Both the position numbers and the translations under genes were made by a program. This document shows positions 59,842 through 64,000 of a DNA stretch of 64,000 bases, piece after piece. Each line of letters opens with the position of its first letter. The first letter of the stretch is position 1. A model generated the notes under the pieces. That model worked only from the letters and a program-made list of their open reading frames with translations. It was not told where the DNA came from and searched no databases. Origin of the DNA: Flaviflagellibacter deserti (lineage in GTDB: Bacteria; Pseudomonadota; Alphaproteobacteria; Rhizobiales; Methylopilaceae); NCBI RefSeq assembly GCF_042652085.1, contig NZ_JBHSJF010000008.1, positions 186,001-250,000 on the forward strand, given 5' to 3'.

Positions 59842-61632
59842 TCAACGCGACGCCAGATAGGCCTTCCAGCCACCGAATTTCGTAATGTTTTCGGCGCCAT
59901 CCACCGCATGCGCCTCGCAGACGAAGCCCTTCACCGAAGTCCCATCATCCAGCGCAAGCGTGCCGATGCCGAGCGGGGCCGGGATTTCGGCGACAAAGCT
60001 GCCGAATTCCGACACCGGAACCGACCAGATCTCGACCTCGATGCCGCCGGCGCCCGAGCCGTCGAACACAAGGCCGGGTTTGGGCGGCACCGTGCCGGCC
60101 AGCGCATAGAAGCTGTAGCCGGTGGCGGTCTTTGCCGTCCGGACGAAACGCGCATCGCGGTCGGTCAACTGCCGGTGCAGCGGCAGTCCCTTCAGGTGCG
60201 CGCCGACGACCGCGACGTCGATGCGGCCGCCGCCCTTGGCCTCCAGCGGTTTACCCGGGAGCGGCCGGCCGGTACCGCCGAGGGTGGCGGTTCCCAGCGC
60301 GCGATGGAGGCGGTCGGCAAATCCGGCGATCTTGCCGTCCTCGAAGGCGTGACCGACCAGGGTCACGCCGAAAGGCAGGCCGTCAGTGCGGAAGCCGCCC
60401 GGCACCGCGATCGCCGACAGGTCCATCAGGTTCACGAAATTGGTGTAGGTGCCGAGATTCGAATTCAGCCGCACCGGGTCCGCCAGCATGTCGGCGATCG
60501 TGTAGATCGTCGGCGCGGTCGGCAGCAGCATGACGTCGATCTCTTCCCAGACCGGCTTTACCTGCTGGATGAATGCCGCGAGCCTGTACTGGCCCTCGAA
60601 TGCGTCGACCGCCGAATAGCGCGCCCCGCCAAGCACGATTTCGCGGACGACGGGGTGGATGCTGTCCGGTCTGGTCTCGGCGAAGCCCTTGATGGCGGCC
60701 AGCCGCTCGGCGACCCAGGGGCCGGCGTAAAGCAGCAGAGCCGCGTCACGGAACGGCGTATAGTCGAACGTGACCTTTATTCCGCCAAGCCGCTCCAGCC
60801 GCGCGATGGCCGCATCGAACAGTTCGGCCGCTTCATCGTCTCCGCAGAATTCTGGCTTCTCCGGCACACCGAAGCGGAAGCCTTCCGGCCAGTTGCCGGG
60901 CGCGAAGCTGCCCTTCGGCGCGGCGCGAGAATAGGCGTCTTCGGCGTCATAGCCGGAGGCGATCTCGGTGATCTTCAGCGCATCGCCGACGGTGCCGGCA
61001 AAGATCGAAACGCAGTCGAGACTGCGACAGGCCGGAAGCACGCCGCGGGTTGAGATCAGCCCCCGGCTAGGCTTCAGGCCGACAAGATTGTTGAACATCG
61101 CCGGCACTCGACCCGAGCCGGCGGTGTCGGTGCCGAGCGCGAACGTCACCAGTCCGGACGCCACCGCGACCGCCGATCCGGAACTCGATCCGCCGGAGAC
61201 ATAGCGGCTGTCGAATACCGATGCCGGCTGCCCATAAGGCGAGCGCGTGCCGTTCAGGCCGGTCGCGAACTGGTCGAGATTGGTCTTGCCGATGACAATG
61301 GCGCCGGCCGTTTCGAGGCGCTCGATGACCGCCGCGGAGCGTTCGGGCGTGAACTCGAAATCCGGGCACGCTGCGGTGGTCGGGACGCCGGCGACGTCGA
61401 TATTGTCCTTGGCGGCGAAGGGCACACCGTAGAGCGGCAGCGCCTCTCCCGCAGCCTTGCGGCGCTCCAGGTCGGCCGCGCGGGCAAGTGCCTCTTTTTC
61501 AGGCACGAGATTGATCCAGACCGGGCGCTCGCCGGTTTCCCGGATCGCCGCATGGATTTCGGTCACGAGCGCCGTGGGTGTCAGGCCTTCGGCATAGGCG
61601 GAGGCGAGCGAGGTGAGGTCTAGCGCGCGCAT
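59842..61632 (-). CDS. atzF: Allophanate hydrolase
   Basis: This 596-residue protein is an amidase-signature enzyme with the C-terminal domain characteristic of allophanate hydrolases. The catalytic Lys is in GVPFAAKDNIDVAG and the Ser-Ser pair in SGGSSSGSAVAVASGLVTFALGTDTAGSGRVPA. The C-terminal extension includes ENITKFGGWKAYL. It splits allophanate to ammonia and CO2. Its ATG at 61632 overlaps the carboxylase stop (TGATG). In guanidine pathways it acts after carboxyguanidine deiminase, whose genes are not in the window. Confidence 0.94.
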   Translation of the reverse strand: MRALDLTSLASAYAEGLTPTALVTEIHAAIRETGERPVWINLVPEKEALARAADLERRKAAGEALPLYGVPFAAKDNIDVAGVPTTAACPDFEFTPERSAAVIERLETAGAIVIGKTNLDQFATGLNGTRSPYGQPASVFDSRYVSGGSSSGSAVAVASGLVTFALGTDTAGSGRVPAMFNNLVGLKPSRGLISTRGVLPACRSLDCVSIFAGTVGDALKITEIASGYDAEDAYSRAAPKGSFAPGNWPEGFRFGVPEKPEFCGDDEAAELFDAAIARLERLGGIKVTFDYTPFRDAALLLYAGPWVAERLAAIKGFAETRPDSIHPVVREIVLGGARYSAVDAFEGQYRLAAFIQQVKPVWEEIDVMLLPTAPTIYTIADMLADPVRLNSNLGTYTNFVNLMDLSAIAVPGGFRTDGLPFGVTLVGHAFEDGKIAGFADRLHRALGTATLGGTGRPLPGKPLEAKGGGRIDVAVVGAHLKGLPLHRQLTDRDARFVRTAKTATGYSFYALAGTVPPKPGLVFDGSGAGGIEVEIWSVPVSEFGSFVAEIPAPLGIGTLALDDGTSVKGFVCEAHAVDGAENITKFGGWKAYLASR

Positions 61633-64000
61633 CAGTTCGCCTCCGGCATGAGCACTGCGAGCGTCTGGCCGAGGCCGACGGCACGTCCCTCGACGCACCG
61701 AAGTTCCGTCACCACGCCGTCCTCGGGAGCGGCGACCTCGAATTCCATCTTCATCGACTCCACCACGATCAACGGGTCGCCCGCTTTGACGCGCGCGCCC
61801 TCCCTTACATTCAGTTTCCAGACCGAGCCGGGAATCGGGCTCGCAACAGCCATGCCGCCGGCCGGGATGTCGTCTTCGCTGACCTCGATGGTCTCCGCGA
61901 AGTCAGCGCCGTAGCCGATCTGGCCGGACGCCTCCCAGCGCGCCCGCTCTTCCCCGAACGCCTGCTGCCGTTGCGCGGTGAAAGCAGTGATGCTTTCGGC
62001 GTTTTCGGCCAGAAACCGGCGATAATCGGCGAGGCGGAAGCGCTCCGTCTCGATGCGGACCTTCGCCTTTCCGTGCGGAAAGTCGTCGCGGAAACGCATC
62101 AGCTCGTCGTGGCTGACCTCGTGGAAGCGTATCTGATCGAAGAAGCGCAGTAGCCAGGGCTTGCCGGCCTCGAAGGTTTCGGTCGAGCGGAAGGCGTTCC
62201 ACATCTGGCAGGTGCGACCGACGAACTGGTATCCGCCCGGTCCCTCCATGCCGTAGATGCACAGATACGCGCCACCGATGCCGACAGCGTTTTCCGGCGT
62301 CCATGTGCGGGCTGGATTGTACTTCGTCGTCACCAGCCGATGGCGCGGATCGAGCGGCGTGGCAACCGGCGCGCCGAGATAGACATCGCCGAGGCCGAGA
62401 ACGAGATAGCTTGCCTCGAAGACGATCCGCTTTACCTCGTCGATGGAATCGAGCCCGTTGATCCGGCGGATGAACTCGATGTTCGACGGGCACCACGGTG
62501 CGTCGGGACGCACCGACTGCATGTATTTCTGGATCGCGAGCTGCGTCTGCTCGTCGTCCCACGACAGCGGCAGATGGACGATCCGGGTCTCCACCTCCAT
62601 CTCGTCAATCGAGGGAAGCTCTGCCTCGATCTCTCGCAGCAAGGCCAGCAGGCGGCCGAGCGGAAGATGCCCGGGGTCGTAATGAATCTGCAGCGAGCGG
62701 ATACCCGGCGTGAGGTCAACCAGTCCGCCAAGCTTCCGATCCTGGACCGCCAGCATCAGCGCGTGGATGCGAAACCGCAGTTCGATGTCGAGGACCAGCG
62801 GGCCGTATTCGACCAGGAGATAGCGGTCGCCCTGCCGCCGATAGACGACGCGCGGTCGGTCGTCGGAGGCGGGGATCTCGCCAAGCACGGCGTCGTTCGG
62901 TCCGGCATTGCTGACGGGCGGTGCCTGGACGGAGGAAAGGGCCTTGATGCTCGCCGACTGATCGGCCTCGGCCTGGTCGGCGACGCGCGGATCGAGCCGG
63001 ATGAACTTCACCCGGTCGCCGGGGCGGAGCTGGCCCGTCTTCCAGATTTCGGCCTGGACGATCGTCACCGGGCAGACGAAGCCGCCGAGGCTCGGGCCGT
63101 CCGGACCCAGGATCACCGGCATGTCGCCGGTAAAATCGACCGCGCCGATCGCATAGGCGTTGTCATGGATGTTCGACGGGTGGAGACCCGCTTCGCCGCC
63201 GTCGGTCCGCGCCCATTTCGGTTTCGGGCCGATCAGGCGAATGCCGGTGCGGTTGGAGTTGTAGTGGACCTCCCAATCGGCGGCAAAGAAGGCGGCGATG
63301 TCCTCGTCGGTGAAGAAGTCCGGCGCGCCGTGCGGCCCGTAGAGCACGCCGATCTGCCACGACCGGTCCATCTCCGGGATGAGGCTCGGTGGCACCGGCA
63401 GTCCGGTTGGATCCGCATCCGGATCGAGATGGAGGACATCTCCCGGCAAGAGGGCTCGGCCGCCATGACCGCCGAACTTGCCGAGCGTGAAGGTGGCTTT
63501 CGAACCCAGGTAGTCGGGCACCTGAAAGCCACCGGAAACGGCAAGATAGGCGCGCGCGCCGGCGCCCGATACCCCGGCGATTTTCAGCACTTGCCCGGCC
63601 TTGACCGCGATCGGTTGCCAGAACGGAATGGCCCGCCCGTCGAGCGTCGCCGGCATCGCGGCACCGGTCAGGCAGATCATGGTCGGCGCATCGAATCTCA
63701 GCGTCGGGCCGGACAGAGTGATTTCGAGCGCAGCCGCGTCCGGATCGTTGCCGAGTGCCCGGTTGGCCAGCCGGAACGACAAATGGTCCATTGGTCCGGA
63801 CGGCGGCACGCCGACGTCCCAATAGCCAAGCCGACCGGGCCATGCCTGCACCGTGGTCTGTGTGCCGGGCGACACGACCTCGATTGTCGCGGGGCGATAA
63901 TCGAGACGCTCCAGCGTCCGCGTCGTAATCTCGCCCGCCGCCAGCTCCGGCCGTGCCGCGAGCCAGAGGAGATAGTCGCGATTGGTCTCGATGCCCGCGA
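61632..64000 (-). CDS. Urea/guanidine carboxylase, C-terminal part (5' end outside window)
   Basis: The frame stays open to the right window edge, so the first 63875 Met is internal. Visible parts, in order, are the end of the biotin-carboxylase domain (GIETNRDYLLWLAARPELAAGE), a KipA/KipI-like carboxyltransferase region (VQAWPGRLGYWDVGVPPSGPMDHLS onward), and a C-terminal biotin carrier domain with the biotinyl Lys in VVESMKMEFEV. It carboxylates urea or guanidine with bicarbonate and ATP. The guanidine riboswitch on the neighbouring operon argues for guanidine. No deiminase (DUF1989) genes are in view; they would lie further right. Confidence 0.93.
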   Translation of the reverse strand, partial: AGIETNRDYLLWLAARPELAAGEITTRTLERLDYRPATIEVVSPGTQTTVQAWPGRLGYWDVGVPPSGPMDHLSFRLANRALGNDPDAAALEITLSGPTLRFDAPTMICLTGAAMPATLDGRAIPFWQPIAVKAGQVLKIAGVSGAGARAYLAVSGGFQVPDYLGSKATFTLGKFGGHGGRALLPGDVLHLDPDADPTGLPVPPSLIPEMDRSWQIGVLYGPHGAPDFFTDEDIAAFFAADWEVHYNSNRTGIRLIGPKPKWARTDGGEAGLHPSNIHDNAYAIGAVDFTGDMPVILGPDGPSLGGFVCPVTIVQAEIWKTGQLRPGDRVKFIRLDPRVADQAEADQSASIKALSSVQAPPVSNAGPNDAVLGEIPASDDRPRVVYRRQGDRYLLVEYGPLVLDIELRFRIHALMLAVQDRKLGGLVDLTPGIRSLQIHYDPGHLPLGRLLALLREIEAELPSIDEMEVETRIVHLPLSWDDEQTQLAIQKYMQSVRPDAPWCPSNIEFIRRINGLDSIDEVKRIVFEASYLVLGLGDVYLGAPVATPLDPRHRLVTTKYNPARTWTPENAVGIGGAYLCIYGMEGPGGYQFVGRTCQMWNAFRSTETFEAGKPWLLRFFDQIRFHEVSHDELMRFRDDFPHGKAKVRIETERFRLADYRRFLAENAESITAFTAQRQQAFGEERARWEASGQIGYGADFAETIEVSEDDIPAGGMAVASPIPGSVWKLNVREGARVKAGDPLIVVESMKMEFEVAAPEDGVVTELRCVEGRAVGLGQTLAVLMPEAN

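Noticed and set aside
59788..61053. A 421-codon frame antisense to allophanate hydrolase
   Set aside because: Shadow of a well-identified enzyme; it also starts inside the palindromic repeat.

Overview
The window is a high-GC stretch of an alphaproteobacterial chromosome, most likely from the order Hyphomicrobiales (Rhizobiales). The evidence is the complete general stress response module (PhyR, NepR, EcfG and a HisKA_2-type kinase), an SOS box of the alphaproteobacterial GTTC-N7-GTTC type, a Zur-type Fur regulator, and housekeeping genes of alphaproteobacterial character. The species cannot be named from this sequence. Coding density is high and most genes lie in short, overlapping operons.

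Positions 1-6420 are housekeeping: the 3' end of lptE, holA, a Trm112-like protein, a Lon substrate-binding-domain protein, a thioredoxin-TPR co-chaperone, a GNAT acetyltransferase, ppa, folD, a DUF167 protein, a YggT protein, tRNA-Ala(CGC) and a 28-residue membrane peptide. Positions 6862-9086 hold an OmpR-type two-component system.

Positions 9218-17523 are the most unusual region. Eleven tightly spaced or overlapping genes encode a c-type cytochrome, a periplasmic two-subunit molybdenum hydroxylase (2Fe-2S plus Tat-exported Mo subunit), a flavocytochrome-c-like pair, SoxX, a SoxY-like protein whose C-terminus is AACIE-type instead of GGCGG, SoxZ, SoxA, and two Mo-cofactor maturation proteins (XdhC-like and MobA/MocA-like). 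SoxB and SoxCD are absent. The layout suggests a swinging-arm sulfur pathway coupled to a molybdenum hydroxylase and cytochrome c in the periplasm. The substrate is unknown.

Positions 17524-28210 hold a transporter-gene remnant, an orphan imuA under an SOS box, an EAL-domain protein, rpmF, mtgA, ispG, zur, glk, a lipid-kinase-like gene, and the stress-response kinase, EcfG and NepR. phyR is divergent from nepR, with EcfG-type promoter motifs between them. Positions 29246-38164 are mixed: a PRC-barrel protein, an AEC transporter, gluQ, AlkA-like glycosylase, creA, an esterase, an HNH nuclease, a repeat element, dsbB, a YqaA/DedA protein, tRNA-Leu(CAA), a TDT transporter, a PPOX-like protein and a DUF1348 protein. 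Positions 38272-42775 form a regulator-rich patch with a frameshifted lysR, two tetR genes with visible palindromic operators, an SDR, an MFS transporter and an SDR remnant.

Positions 44865-48857 are the conserved Anbu locus (ATP-grasp, alpha-E, transglutaminase, Anbu peptidase). Positions 49901-54212 hold an ene-reductase and a beta-alanine/omega-amino-acid catabolic pair. A convergent gene at 54213-56714 fuses an AMP-forming ligase, a carrier-protein domain and a membrane acyltransferase. The right end is a guanidine-utilisation region: a sigma-54-type promoter and a guanidine-I riboswitch precede an ABC transporter. Convergent to it are allophanate hydrolase and a urea/guanidine carboxylase that runs off the window. 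Two copies of a CCGGAGGAC palindromic repeat sit at gene ends near 48.9 and 59.8 kb.
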